From Tritrichomonas musculus (taxonomy: Eukaryota > Parabasalia > Tritrichomonadida > Tritrichomonadidae): a DNA stretch of 64,000 bases. The position numbers were made by a program, and so were the translations under genes. The stretch is taken from assembly GCA_039105265.1 (NCBI GenBank), contig JAPFFF010000004.1, forward strand, positions 806,001 through 870,000. Reading direction: 5' to 3'. Shown here piece after piece: positions 32,001 to 40,126 of this stretch (positions within the stretch are counted from its first letter, which is position 1; the number at the start of each line of letters is the position of its first letter). The notes under the pieces are model-generated. The model searched no databases. It saw only the letters and a program-made list of their open reading frames with translations, and was not told the origin of the DNA.

Positions 32001-32438
32001 GGATTGACAATTACTCTTCGTCTTTCCCCAGATGGCCCAACAGAAACATACGCTCTTACTCTTATTGATTATCAGAACTTTTTGAACTCAGCTGGTAAGA
32101 AACTTGACCTTCAGAAGGCTGACGTACAAAATAACGCATACCAACAATTCCACTTCGGTAAAGGTGATTTGAATACAGTAATTAACACAGTTACTCATCA
32201 AGAATTGGTTTGGGATGTAGCCGATATGTATAATATGAACCCACCAGAGGGAACCCCATTCTATGTCTTCCCATTCCACGGACGCCACAACCAACACTTC
32301 CTTTACAAGGATAACATGATCTATGCTAGACAAAACGGACAAGTTGTTACATACGTCGGAGGAGATGTTCCTTTAGTTATGATGTTCCCAAGCGAAGAAC
32401 TTAAAGAAAGACAGACATTCAACATTAATCCTCTATAA
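23037..32438 (+). CDS. giant CH-domain coiled-coil cytoskeletal protein 1 (360-residue superrepeats)
   Basis: 3,133 residues in one frame. Residues ~10-120 and ~133-230 are two calponin-homology domains: Leu-Asn-Asp-Gly-Val-Ala-Leu in CH1, Lys-Asp-Ala-Leu-Leu-Glu-Trp in CH2, and an alpha-actinin-like Asp-Glu-Lys-Ala-Leu end. Together they form an actin-binding module like those of alpha-actinin and cortexillin. Residues ~240-2965 are Ala/Glu/Lys/Arg/Gln-rich helix. A signature around Lys-Ala-Thr-Ala-Lys-Ala-Glu-Ser-Leu-Arg recurs with its Thr (Thr or equivalent) at 719, 1079, 1439, 1799, 2159 and 2519, exactly 360 residues apart. Each unit has two related sub-blocks 166 and 194 apart. Residues 2973-3133 form a compact, beta-rich domain with Trp-Asp-Val and His-Gly-Arg-His-Asn-Gln-His-Phe, faintly ricin-trefoil-like. 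G+C is well above the flanks, with biased codons suggesting high expression. A crosslinking or striated-fibre role is inferred. Confidence 0.9.
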   Translation: MSLTSKNQEWIPLQIKVFTRWVQSHLKSVPECQVNDITKDLNDGVALVELAILLTGKQPPRPWAKKPKWNVEKVQNCELAINMFTADGVKLVGISGKDINDNNEKLILGLVWSLILHYQISQVFTGEEASTKPKGKDALLEWAIDRTKDYPNIKDFEPYELSMCALLDSYVPDKVHYSELNPSDKQHNAEVAENVMKELEIPVFLEPEDVTNQEQIDEKALLTQLSSAKQVLDHLKEKTAAQEEAARKAAEERARAQAKAEEEARLRAEEEAKARAEAEAKARAEAEKQRLADELAQQEAAARAKAEETARQLAEIEKEREAAARAREDANNEIERLKRLLAQSRAETQQEKQAKEQAAAEAAQEKDGRLRAEAEADRLTKLLAEAEAKAKAEAAAKAEAQAAADREATARQEAEEAAAREAAAHKKAEEEAAKEAKAREEATKAQAEEEKKRLEELAAAAKAAKERAEAEAASQKRAKNEADAAAASEKAAREKAEQEAREAKAAKEKAERDAEAQRTAQHKLDGQVRRLSKSLLDAEAEAERLAKALDDANAKAKQEAEARAVACQAAEREAQARKLAEEAAKRESAARQNAEEAAKREAKAREDAANAKLQEEKTRLEKLAAEAKAAKEKAEKEAEEQRKAKLQADNNAASEKAAHEKAERELQAAIEAKNRAEAEAERQRRAKDQADAIAETMKLAKEKAEQEAAAQREAKAKATAQAASLKQAKDRAEQEAARLAKALADAQAKAEKEAQLKAAAQAAAQREADARKAVEEASRKEAYARAAAEEAARREAKAREDAVKSSLKDEKERLEREAAAAKAAKEEAEKSAERQRRLKAQADATARQERLAREKAEQEAAIAKAAKEKAEAEAERQRRLKAQSDAAAAMERASREKAEQEARRLQEALADANAKAKTEAEARAAAQSAAAREQLARKEAEEATAREAQARKNAEEAAKREAKAREDAAKAQAQADKDRLEQEAAAAQAAKEKAEKDAANARAAKEQADKNAAAEREAREKAEQDAASAKTAKEQAEQEASIQRKAKAKADLELSNMREAKERAEQEAAAQREGKAKATAKAESLRQAKDKADFEIERLGRLLAEAQAKAEKEAQLKAAAQAAAEREIHAREDSEVAAKKEAAARAEAEEAAKKEREARDQAAKAALQEEKERLMKEAQEAKTAKEYAENEAERQRIAKAHADANVAAMKAAKEKAEAQAQAAQAAKERAEQEAERQRRAKSQAEAETQQERQARENAEQEADRLQKALKEAEDRANNEAKARALAQQAAEKEVKARAEAEAASQREARARISARELAQREIVALEQAANTKLKEEKERLEAIAAASRAAKEKAEAEAAAQRKAKAEADAAAQNEKAAREKAEQDAAEAKAAKDKAENEANNQRRAKQQADDELERLRAAKEKAEEDAARERDAKAKATAKAESLRQAKQQADQEIERLKRALDDAQSKAEKEAQAKSAALAAGQRERMAREAAEEAQKREAAARLEEQEQAKREADARAKAAQAAIKEEKERYEKLAQQAADAKQRAQADIEAQKRARAAADARAVSEKDAKEKAEKEAADAQAAKEKAEADAERQRQAKAQADAAAQMEREARERAEQEAARLAQALKEAEEKARREAEARHNAEEAARKEEAARKAAEEATKKEADARKRAAEAAKREKQLIEEQAKAAIQAEKDRLGAEAAAAKAAKEKAQRDAENQRRAKELAEKQAEAEKEARAKAEQESQAAKAAKDQAEIEARQQRQAKAQADDELARVREAKERAEQDAAAQREGKAQATAKAESLRLAKDKADIEIERLGRALAEAQAKAEKEERLKQAAQAAAEREIQAREAAEEAAKREHAARDAAGEAAKREIKAREDAARAALQEERDRLNRLAEVARQERDQAEKEAEAQRRAKAQADNKANTERSLRERAEAEAAAAKAAKEKAEIEIERQRKSKEQAEAETQQERQAREQAEAEAQRLAKLLEEAEAKAKAEAEARAQAQEAAKREAEARAQAEAAAQQEAQARAQALAAARREAEAREKAAEAQAQAEKDRLTKEAEEARAAKDKAEAEANAQRQAKQQADEFAASLKDAKEKAEAEASSARIAKEKAEQEAAAQRNAKAQADDELERLRRAKEAAELDAAHEREIKVKATAKAESLRKERDLATQEAEKLQRLLADAQAKAQQEENLKNLAQAAANREIEARLAAQNAAEQEVRSRAAAEAEARREASAKESAARAAAKEEKERFEKLAAEAKAAKEQAEASANAEKQAKAAAELRVQQEKEAREKAEKEAAEAKLAKEKAEKDAENQRRAKSQAEAAIEMERAAREKTEAETLRLQKALEEAEEKARREAQAKQAAEDAAKREQEARAGAEAATKKEQEARVRAEKAAQREKQLIEEQAKTAIQAEKDRLGKEAAAAKAAKEKAERDAENQKRAKAQAEEAAQALKEAKEKAERDAEELRKLKEKAEADANLQRAAKQQADDELNRMRQAKERAEQEAQAQREGKAHATAKAESLRVAKDKADVEIERLAKLLEEAQAKAAKEANAKALAQAAAEREIQARKQAEEAAQREAAARAEAEEAAKREIKAKADAANAQAQAEKDRLQKLADEAAAARKKAEADAEAQKRAKAAADASAAAERAAREKAEAEAASAKAAKEKAEIEAERQRQAKAQAKQETAAEHESRQKAQLEAERLARALADASAKAQQEAAARAQAQEATLKEARARQEAEAAAQREASARVEAERAAKQLIESREIAAKAQEQAEKERLAKEAEAARIAKEKADADALATKKAKDEADATAAALKAARDRAEAEAQAARAAKEKAEAEAELMRRAKEQADAAVKAEREARLRAEAEAERLKKYKHEASAAQEALKIAQEKAEKRYREIVTERDVAISKSTDVERYSKELSEQRERYQELLRQISSKDNETDAEKQARLRAEAEIQRLSKELADAEARMRRQGHPMDGDHAQYGDKPFGLTITLRLSPDGPTETYALTLIDYQNFLNSAGKKLDLQKADVQNNAYQQFHFGKGDLNTVINTVTHQELVWDVADMYNMNPPEGTPFYVFPFHGRHNQHFLYKDNMIYARQNGQVVTYVGGDVPLVMMFPSEELKERQTFNINPL

Positions 32439-32563
32439 GATAATTATTGAAAATTAGAAGTGAAAACAAAAGCCTTTTAAAAATCATTGAATTTTAAAAT
32501 ACCTCCTATGTAAAAACCATTTTTTTAAATTCTTAATTCTAATATTTTTATATTTTTTTTTTT
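32439..32563. other. short 3' spacer of giant gene 1
   Basis: AT-rich downstream sequence ending in a T-run just before the transposon target duplication. Unlike the upstream side, it shows no clear similarity to the region after the second giant gene. Confidence 0.4.
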
Positions 32564-32575
32564 TATTCACAAATA

Positions 32576-33296
32576 GGCTTGTTATTCTCCGATTCTCGAG
32601 ATCGATAATTGATTGACTTTTTGATATCGATACATAAATATGCACTGATTCTCGAGATCGATTGCAGAGATCAAGATTTTTTTTTTTCGGCTTTTGATAT
32701 TTGAATTTTCAATTAAACTTTTTGATAAAAAATATGATCGTAATTTAATCTCAAATATTTCATAAAAAAAAAATGTATTTTTTGAATTTAATCTTAAAAT
32801 AAACATCAAAACATTCTATTTTTTATTTTTAAATATTATAAAATCACAAATATCAATTATAAAAAAAGATAAATCTGTTTGCGATCTCGAGATCACTTTA
32901 AGGTACAAATCCAGTACGTTTAGTAACCGTAATTTTTTTTGACATTCTCAAAGAATAAGATGACATGTTAAATAAAAAACGATTATTTTCATCCCATTTC
33001 ATATAACATGTCATAATGTTTATTTAAATTGTAAAATAAGTGTCAAAAACAAACCTAGTCAATTTAAACTTTTTCAGAGACATGCAACTATTCAAATAAT
33101 AAACGTTCTCCTATTCAAAAAATAACGTACTGGATTTGTACCTTAATTGTTATCAAGTTTACAAATTTTTTTAAATCACATTTTATGTCTGATATCTTGA
33201 TAATCGATAATCTCGATATCAGATTTTTAAACTGATAATCGAGTATCAAATGTTAAAAAGTGACGTTTTTGATATCGTTTCTCAAAATAACAAGCC
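32576..33296. mobile_element. 721-bp TIR element with 12-bp target duplication, possibly MULE-like
   Basis: TATTCACAAATA occurs directly on both sides (32564-32575 and 33297-33308). The enclosed element starts GGCTTGTTATT and ends AATAACAAGCC, an exact 11-bp inverted repeat. Further in, both arms carry related sequence around CTTTTTGATATCGAT and CTCGAGAT/ATCGATAATC motifs. A 9-12 bp duplication suits Mutator-like elements better than mariner, which duplicates TA. It has no coding capacity, and a second element is nested inside. Confidence 0.65.
32901..33143. mobile_element. 243-bp nested MITE with perfect 20-bp TIRs
   Basis: AGGTACAAATCCAGTACGTT at 32901-32920 is perfectly inverted at 33124-33143. 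TA borders both ends (32899-32900, 33144-33145), inside TTAA on each side. TA would fit mariner and TTAA would fit piggyBac; the sequence cannot decide because the outer bases are symmetric. An internal GACATGTT/AACATGTC pair adds secondary structure. It sits wholly within the 721-bp element, so it inserted later. Confidence 0.8.
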
Positions 33297-33308
33297 TATT
33301 CACAAATA

Positions 33309-34880
33309 TGTATGGGTACTGGATTCTCTTCCGTCATTTATTTATATATTCAAATATTATATTAATTAAGAGTTAATTAGATTATTTTATAAATACCAGA
33401 ATATTTTAATAAGCAATACGTGATATATCAATAATTTTATTTTTAAATGAGAAATGATCGTTTTTTGAATAAAATTATTGAAAAATTTGATTTTTTTATC
33501 TTTTAGAACTATTTATATCTATAAATTATTAAATATAAATAAATATATATAAATAAAAAATAATAATTTTGTTTTTTTAAAAAAAAAAAAAAAAATCAAT
33601 ATCTTTTGGTCAAGAGCAACAATTTTTTCGTTGAGCGCAAATAAAAGAATTCGTTTTTTGGTCCTAAAAACATGGAATTTTCAATATTTGACTAGAATTT
33701 CATGATTTTTGGCTCAAAAAATAATATATTTTTTTCAATCTTTGAAAAAAAAAAAAAAAAAAAAGGGTAAATTTCTAGGATAATTATTTGAAAAAATAAT
33801 TATATTTAAAACATCTTTTAAATCTTGCGAATTTTCAAAATTTTGTAATCATTAAAAATGCGAATTAAATTTTCATAATTTTCTTCAAGATCACCTGAAT
33901 TTTTCAAGAATTCCATTAAAAAAGATTCGATAAGTTCTCGAGAATGCAGTTATATTATGATATCTGAGTTTTTTTTTTTTTTTTTTCAAGAATTCACTCA
34001 TTTTAAATTTATAATGTATTAATAAAAGTGACAAATTGGCTTGTTTGCATTTTTTAAAAAAACTGCTGATTAAAAGTTCATTCATAATATAAGTATAAAT
34101 ATAATATAATTTGATACTATTATATATTTATTTATTTAATATAAATTCGGAGTTTTATAACAAGATAATAATTGATTTTAAATTTCTTTCAATATTTATA
34201 TAACTATTGAAAAATTAGAAATCTTAATTTGGACAACTTTTATTAATTAAATGCTTTTTTATATTATTATATATATAAAAATAAAATAAAAAAAATATTT
34301 CATAAATAAAAATTTTAAAAAATTTAACGAGTTTTGATCGTCTACCCCCACATATATTCACAACCATTTCTTTCAATTTAATTATTAAATGAAATAAATT
34401 TGAATAATTTTCAATGGCTAATAATAATTTTTCTAAAGTTAGATTATAACGTTCGTATAAAAAAAACCAGAGGTCAAATTAAAGCATAAATAAACAATAA
34501 CTTTAAAAAAGATTTTCTGATATCATTTTGAAATAAAAAAAAGACGGAACCATTTTACTACATTAATATGCATAATTATGATTAAATTTCTTTTTTTAAA
34601 TCTTAAGATTTGATGAGTATTTAACCTAATACTTTTGCCTACTGTTAGTTAAACGAACATGATGTAGATAAATATTAAATATGTTATATATTTATTTATT
34701 TAATGACTATTATGGAAAAATATGCGGTTTTTCTTAAGTTTCAATCAGAATATGATGTAAGAGTAAAACATAGATTCTGGACTAAATTGAGTTGATTTTA
34801 GAATTTTTTTCAATTAATAAAACAATTTTTGAAATAATTTAAAATTTTCCTTTATACTTAATAAATTGTTTATTTTATAA
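33309..34880. other. AT-rich spacer, 1.6 kb
   Basis: Long A/T homopolymers (33580-33595, 33747-33764 and 33969-33986) and no supported gene. A 64-codon minus-strand frame at 33891-34085 ends in Lys-runs from poly-T and is rejected. Confidence 0.45.
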
Positions 34881-35459
34881 ATGTGTGCAGAAATTAAAGT
34901 AAGAGTGCAATGGTCTCGTGGTGCAATTCTACCAGTTTTGACAAAAGGATCAGCTAAAACCTCAGAACTAACAAGATTACTCAGATTTGCTTGTTCTCCA
35001 AACGATGAAGTAGTATTATTACATAATGGCGTCCCATTGAATCCAGATTTATCTCTAGAAAGCCAATTAGTTAAAGAAAATGATATACTTGAAGCTTTTA
35101 TTACACGGAAGTCCTCAAATAATTCAGATGAATTGGATTCCAAAATACATTCAATAGTTTTTGAAGCAGCTAGAGTTTCAGATAGGCATTATGATGCAAT
35201 AGAAAAAGAGTCTTACAGAGTAGAACCTACAAAAAAGTCTTCATCAGATGATGACTACATGGATCTTTTCGATTTTGACAACAAAGAAGATAAAAAGAAA
35301 AAGCTCTCAATATCCTCAGAGCCTTTACCTACATTTTGGGTAAAGCCTAATCCAGAACCACCTGATTTACTTAATACATATGTTCCTACAAAAGTAAACT
35401 CAATTGAAGAAGCAGGCCAGTTTCTTGAAAAGCAAGGATGGTCATCATGGATGTGGTAA
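34881..35459 (+). CDS. ubiquitin-like-fold N-terminal protein, 192 aa, function unknown
   Basis: Residues ~5-75 pattern like a ubiquitin-like beta-grasp: a strand with Ile-Lys-Val-Arg-Val-Gln-Trp, a helix region with Glu-Leu-Thr-Arg-Leu-Leu-Arg-Phe, then Val-Val-Leu-Leu-His-Asn-Gly-Val-Pro-Leu, Ser-Leu-Glu-Ser-Gln-Leu and Asn-Asp-Ile-Leu-Glu-Ala-Phe. These resemble the 'yNGk.L....sL...gi..gd.i' core of ubiquitin-like domains. There is no C-terminal Gly-Gly, so it is not a conjugated modifier. Residues ~80-145 are charged, Ser/Asp/Lys-rich linker. The C-terminus (145-192) is Pro-rich, then Gln-Phe-Leu-Glu-Lys-Gln-Gly-Trp-Ser-Ser-Trp-Met-Trp, a likely short binding motif. It stands alone between AT-rich spacers. 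The fold is inferred from pattern only. Confidence 0.6.
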   Translation: MCAEIKVRVQWSRGAILPVLTKGSAKTSELTRLLRFACSPNDEVVLLHNGVPLNPDLSLESQLVKENDILEAFITRKSSNNSDELDSKIHSIVFEAARVSDRHYDAIEKESYRVEPTKKSSSDDDYMDLFDFDNKEDKKKKLSISSEPLPTFWVKPNPEPPDLLNTYVPTKVNSIEEAGQFLEKQGWSSWMW

Positions 35460-36715
35460 TTTTTTTTTGCTAATTATGCCTTTTTTATTTGTAACTATGA
35501 ATATTTATCCTCACATTTTTACAATATTTGATTTTATTATGTATTTTCTGTTTTGTTTTTGTGTTATTAGTAAAACTCATAATTATTATAGTACTTTATA
35601 TATTTAATTATTAGGATATGAATTTATTTTTTTTGGTAATATAAAGTTTTTTTCAATTAAATTAATTGAATATTTGAGTTCTCCGAAGAAAATTTTTAAT
35701 ATTTCAATTATCAAGTAAATTAAATTAATATTTAGCATTTTATTAGTTAGATCTATAAGATTTGGAGGATATACTATTAGAATTCAATTTTGACTATCTC
35801 ACAAATTATTTCAAATTTTTATCCCCTAAACAGTATTTGCCAATTGTAAATCATTTATTATCAAAATAAAAAATTTTATAATTCTTAACTAATACTTTAT
35901 ATATAACTTTAATACAATTTATTTTATATATATAAATATGATAAAATAAAAATATGAAAATTAAGGAGATAAAACCTAATTTTTTTTTTCGCATTTTTTT
36001 TTAAAAAGTTCAATATAGAAAAATTGAATAACTTCGCTAATAATCAATACAAATATTTGTAGTTACTTTTAAATATTTGAAATAATTTAATAATTTTATA
36101 ATTATATCGTATTTCTTTTAAGATGAAAGAAAAATCCGAATAAATATGTTATTTATACCAACATGCAAATTGTATATATAATGAAACAAAATAATATTTA
36201 CTTCTTCAAATAATATTTGATATTTCCAGGTATTTTTTTTTTTTTTTGAAAATTAATCTAACTTTTTGAATTTTGTTGTTGACAATTTTTAAATTATTTG
36301 GAATTAATAAAATAATGAGATCTTTTTAAAGGCAAACTATTGAAGCAAGTAACAATCGGATTAATTTTAAAATAGTTGTACTTTTGTGAGGAGACTTCAA
36401 AAAGTGGAAAATCCTCAGAAAAAATAATCTTAAATAAATGCTGGATAAAATAAAATCTTTTTATTTTTTTACAAAATTTTTTCCGAGTCGAGACCTCGCG
36501 GCTGGCGGTAAGAATCGGTAATAATTTTGTAACCTAAAAGATTCTAAAATTAATCCTAACATTCATTTATTTAACGACAAAATTGAAATAACAATGCTAT
36601 TATAATTAAGTAAGAATAAATAATTATAATAATATAAATCTATAAAGGGCTAATCATCAAAACATAATTTTTTACAATAACAAAAACCAAATTAAAATAA
36701 ATTAGAAAAGTTACA
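35460..36715. other. AT-rich spacer with one GC-rich patch
   Basis: No supported gene. Bases about 36482-36520 (within CCGAGTCGAGACCTCGCG and onward) are strikingly G+C-rich for this spacer, with a CGAG...CTCG self-complementary core. This may be part of an unrecognised RNA or an element remnant. Confidence 0.4.
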
Positions 36716-37855
36716 TTAATCAACAATTTCAATATATGTCGGAAATAATGGTTCGATTTTAACACCGTCTTCTTCAGCCCAAAATTTCAATTGGTGGTAA
36801 CCAGAATTTAATGGAAGAAAAGAGATGTTAATTGTGATTGATTCGCCAGTTGCTATTTCAGGAAGACGTATTCTTTGAGCAACAGGCTGAATTGCCCCAC
36901 CATCAAAGACAAGCTCAAGATTTTTTCTCGTTTCTTTCAAATTTGTGATTCGAAGTGGGACAGTTGTAGTTTTAAGTGCTTTCGTAGTAACAGGTGGTAA
37001 AAGCATTGCCATTCCGAAGGAGGGTGCATCCATTTCTGCAATCCATACTGTGGTGTATGCCAATTCTTTAATTCTCCAGGTAATTTTGAAATTTAATGTA
37101 ATATTTGAAAGGGTGGCAGCACCAAGCTCAGTAAGAGGAATGAGGGAAAAAACAGCAGATAAACTTTCATTATCTACAACTTCACATTTACAATTACAAG
37201 GCTTATCAATTTTTATATTTGATTTAAAATCTTTTCCATTGTGAGGAGGACGAGTATCAAAATCGATATCAGCTGATTCTATATATAATTTATCAATACC
37301 TTGCACTTTAAATAATGCTTCAATTTTGAACAAAGTAATTAAAGATAAGGATGTAGCATGCGATTCAACAGTAACATTGAAAGGGGAAATAGATCTCATA
37401 TCTATCTTGGCAATCGGAGCTTTTTTTCGAGGTGTATAAACTTCAAGTGAAAATGGAGCATTCATTGTTATGGGTATTTTAACAGAAAGAGGATATATTG
37501 CTTCACCGCTTGGAAGATGAAATGGAACCATTGATGGAAATTGATGAAGGGCATTAGTATCTATTATATCAAGAAAGTACTCTGCGTTTACAAGCTCTGT
37601 TGATGATGCAGTAGTTAACGTACTTCTACGTGATTTAACTTGCTTCTTTTTCAAAAACACGCTAAATGTAAGAGTGTCAAGTTGAAGGATTGATGCTGAA
37701 GTTCGAATAATGAAAAATAACGTTTCACCTGGTACAACCCAGTTTCTAGTTTCGCAATTATCAATATCATTGAGACAATTTTGGAGATTAACAGGAATAA
37801 TTATTTTAAAGTTAATTGATTGGATAATAGATGGATCAATATTGTATCTTTTCAT
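36716..37855 (-). CDS. beta-sandwich protein, 379 aa, possibly TRAPP-accessory-like
   Basis: The frame runs open to 37900, but that codon is TTG and a stop lies just before it. The first ATG, at 37855, is therefore chosen (start Met-Lys-Arg-Tyr-Asn-Ile-Asp). A TCACA initiator-like motif lies about 30 bases upstream. The protein is beta-strand-rich with no signal peptide or membrane helix. Two Ig-like sandwiches seem likely: a middle one with Phe-Ser-Leu-Glu-Val-Tyr and a C-terminal one with Val-Pro-Leu-Arg-Ile-Thr-Asn-Leu, Leu-Glu-Leu-Val-Phe-Asp-Gly and Ser-Gly-Tyr-His-Gln-Leu-Lys-Phe-Trp. This layout recalls TRAPPC13/TRAPPC14-type trafficking proteins, but no diagnostic motif is visible. 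A Cys-Asn-Cys-Lys-Cys cluster in the middle is unusual. Function is not established. Confidence 0.65.
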   Translation of the reverse strand: MKRYNIDPSIIQSINFKIIIPVNLQNCLNDIDNCETRNWVVPGETLFFIIRTSASILQLDTLTFSVFLKKKQVKSRRSTLTTASSTELVNAEYFLDIIDTNALHQFPSMVPFHLPSGEAIYPLSVKIPITMNAPFSLEVYTPRKKAPIAKIDMRSISPFNVTVESHATSLSLITLFKIEALFKVQGIDKLYIESADIDFDTRPPHNGKDFKSNIKIDKPCNCKCEVVDNESLSAVFSLIPLTELGAATLSNITLNFKITWRIKELAYTTVWIAEMDAPSFGMAMLLPPVTTKALKTTTVPLRITNLKETRKNLELVFDGGAIQPVAQRIRLPEIATGESITINISFLPLNSGYHQLKFWAEEDGVKIEPLFPTYIEIVD

Positions 37856-39755
37856 TATTATCAAACTGAGCAACTTTTTGTGAATGCTTTCAAAATCCAA
37901 AAATTAAGAAAAACATTCACAAATTGTAAAATCATGATATTTATAAAGGATCGTCCCTCTTGACATATCAAAACTCTGATTTATTAAATTTCCTTTTCAA
38001 AACTGTTTAAAAGAATAATAAATAAATTTTGTGATTAGTTAGTAGAATTGATGTTGAAAAAAAAAAAAAAAAAATAAAACAGTGCAGTTATAGTGTTAAA
38101 AAGTGTTGGTGTTACATATTTATTATATACATAGTTTTTTTTTATATTAATAATAATACAATGACTTGTCATAAAACTACATCAATACAACATTTTTATA
38201 ATTCTAATGAATATTAGGTCGAAAATTTTATATAATAAATATATTTTTATATGGTACAATTTCAATTTTATGATGACAAGTAAGATTATCTCTAAAATAT
38301 AATGCCTTCTATGATAAAACTATCATTAATCCAATGAATTTATAAAAACTCTTTATAAAAACTCTAATTGATGTAATAAATATATAGATAATAATGTAAG
38401 TTTCGAAACATAATTGATAGATCAAATATTTTCCATTCCATGACAAAATCATGAAGTATGTATATGCTTTGCTATAATATAAAGTATTCTATTTTTAGAG
38501 ATATATTAATTTGCTTGCCTTGGTATAATTTTCAGCGGCACGTTTAAATTTTCAATCATTATTTACATAATGATTGAAAAAATTAAACGATTTTTTTTAT
38601 AATAAAAAATCATTTATTTAAGCAAATAAAGTTAAAATAAATAAAGTTACATATCAATTTAAATAGAGTAAAAAATTGTGAGAATCTCTTTTTGTAAAAT
38701 ATAACAAAAAGTGGATCTAAAAAATTTGAATAAAAATTATATAAATACTTTTTATCTTTATATATATAATGTAAAATAATTTTGTTAAGCTTTACTCTTT
38801 ATTATTATTATTTTTAATATTTATTTAATCATATTTATAGATTAATATGACATTAATATTTGATATACAAAACATTTTTAGTATGATTTGACATTAATAA
38901 AAAAACTTTAATATTTCAGAAAATAAAAGAATAGATCATAAAATAATTCATATTAAAAACGCTTATTATCGAATATTTTTGGATTTTATTTTTATTAATG
39001 TTATATTTATAATTTCCAATATATCAAATCTTAAAAGATTGCCTTTTTTATTTTTTGGTTTTTCAATATTAAAGTATAAGAGTTATCTTTAGATAAAAAA
39101 GCACTTAATCCATTAAATATTAATTAAATGTTCTTATCCACGTTGAAAAAAACAAAGATTTAAGATTTTTCACTTTTTGATATATGGTCAGATTAAAATA
39201 AAATCAATTTTTTGGATATATCTTATTAAAAATATTTTTTTAAACTAAAAAAATATAAATAAAGCAAATAAAAATAAAGAAAAACTATATTTTTTTATTA
39301 AGTTTAAAACATAACAAATGTATTTAGTGCGATTCCATATTATAAAATATTCTCAATTTTATAATTTATCTCCTTTTATTGAATTGGAGGAAATATTTTT
39401 TTATGGTCTAATACTTTCATCAAAAAATGATTTTTAGCATTATATTTAATTAATTAATATTATAATAATCTTTTAATAATATATATCATATTATAAAATC
39501 TTTTACAAACTAATTTATTAAGATATATGTGTTTTTTATATTTTTAAATTGAAAAAATCAATCTCATAATTATGATGTAAAACGATGGTGTATAAGAACA
39601 AGCAACCATATTCTTTTATTTTTTATTTAAATCTAGATCAGATTTTGATGTAGATAGCATTCATATTGTTTCTTCGAAAACATTCAATATGCTAGAATAA
39701 CTGTAAAAGTTCGTTCAAAAGTTGAAGGTATTTCTGCTATTAAATAATTTATTTT
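37856..39755. other. AT-rich divergent intergenic region, 1.9 kb
   Basis: It lies upstream of both flanking genes. It contains a long hairpin (listed), one AGCGGCA near 38534, and at about 39644-39675 an additional TTTTGATGT...TTCATAT copy resembling the core promoter block of the giant genes. No coding frame is seen. Confidence 0.45.
38541..38589. repeat. 22-bp-arm hairpin
   Basis: Arms at 38541-38562 and 38567-38589 are inverted copies apart from one mismatch or bulge in an A/T tract, leaving a loop of only four bases. It begins CGTTTAA and ends TTAAACG, directly after an AGCGGCA motif. It may be a miniature transposon remnant or a structured transcript element. Confidence 0.65.
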
Positions 39756-39820
39756 GACGATATGCTTTATTTAGCGGTACTTTCTTTCAAAAAATTAAAT
39801 GATTTAATTCAAAAAAATTG
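39756..39820 (+). promoter_or_regulatory. distal upstream block of giant gene 2 (GACGATA...AGCGGTA)
   Basis: Matches 22694-22760 upstream of giant gene 1: GACGATA, GCTTT, TTTAGCGGTA, TTCAAAAAATTAAAT and ATTCAAAAAAA in the same order and nearly the same spacing. It starts 371 bases before the ATG, against 343 in the paralog. A further AGCGGCG lies at about 39857. Confidence 0.55.
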
Positions 39821-40061
39821 AAGAAATTTAGAAGAGGTTAAGTCAATTATTTGTTCAGCGGCGAAAAAAGTTTTATGAAATAAAATTGTGTGATATGAAT
39901 TATTAACTTTTTAATATCTCGAGCAAAAAACAAAAAAACATAAAATTAAATATATAATTAAATTAATATCTAGTAATATATTTATATAATAGAAAATTTA
40001 TTTAATAATTCTTTTTAAAATTGATTTTTTCTATTATTTTTACAGATAATAATCAAATAGG

Positions 40062-40098
40062 TTTTGATGTGAGATGATTTCATATCATTTTTTTGTTC
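40062..40098 (+). promoter_or_regulatory. core promoter block with initiator, giant gene 2
   Basis: The paralogous 37-bp block to 22987-23023, containing TCATTTTTT with A(+1) at 40087, 40 bases before the ATG. Sequence between this block and the ATG differs from giant gene 1, so the block is conserved beyond simple proximity to the coding sequence. Confidence 0.6.
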
Positions 40099-40126
40099 TA
40101 TAACTAATTCTGTAGAATTATCCAAA

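Noticed and set aside
33891-34085. 64-codon minus-strand frame
   Set aside because: A run of Lys codons from a poly-T tract; no supporting feature.
37856-37900. Longer start for the beta-sandwich protein at 37900
   Set aside because: That codon is TTG with an in-frame stop two codons upstream; the first ATG at 37855 is the credible start.
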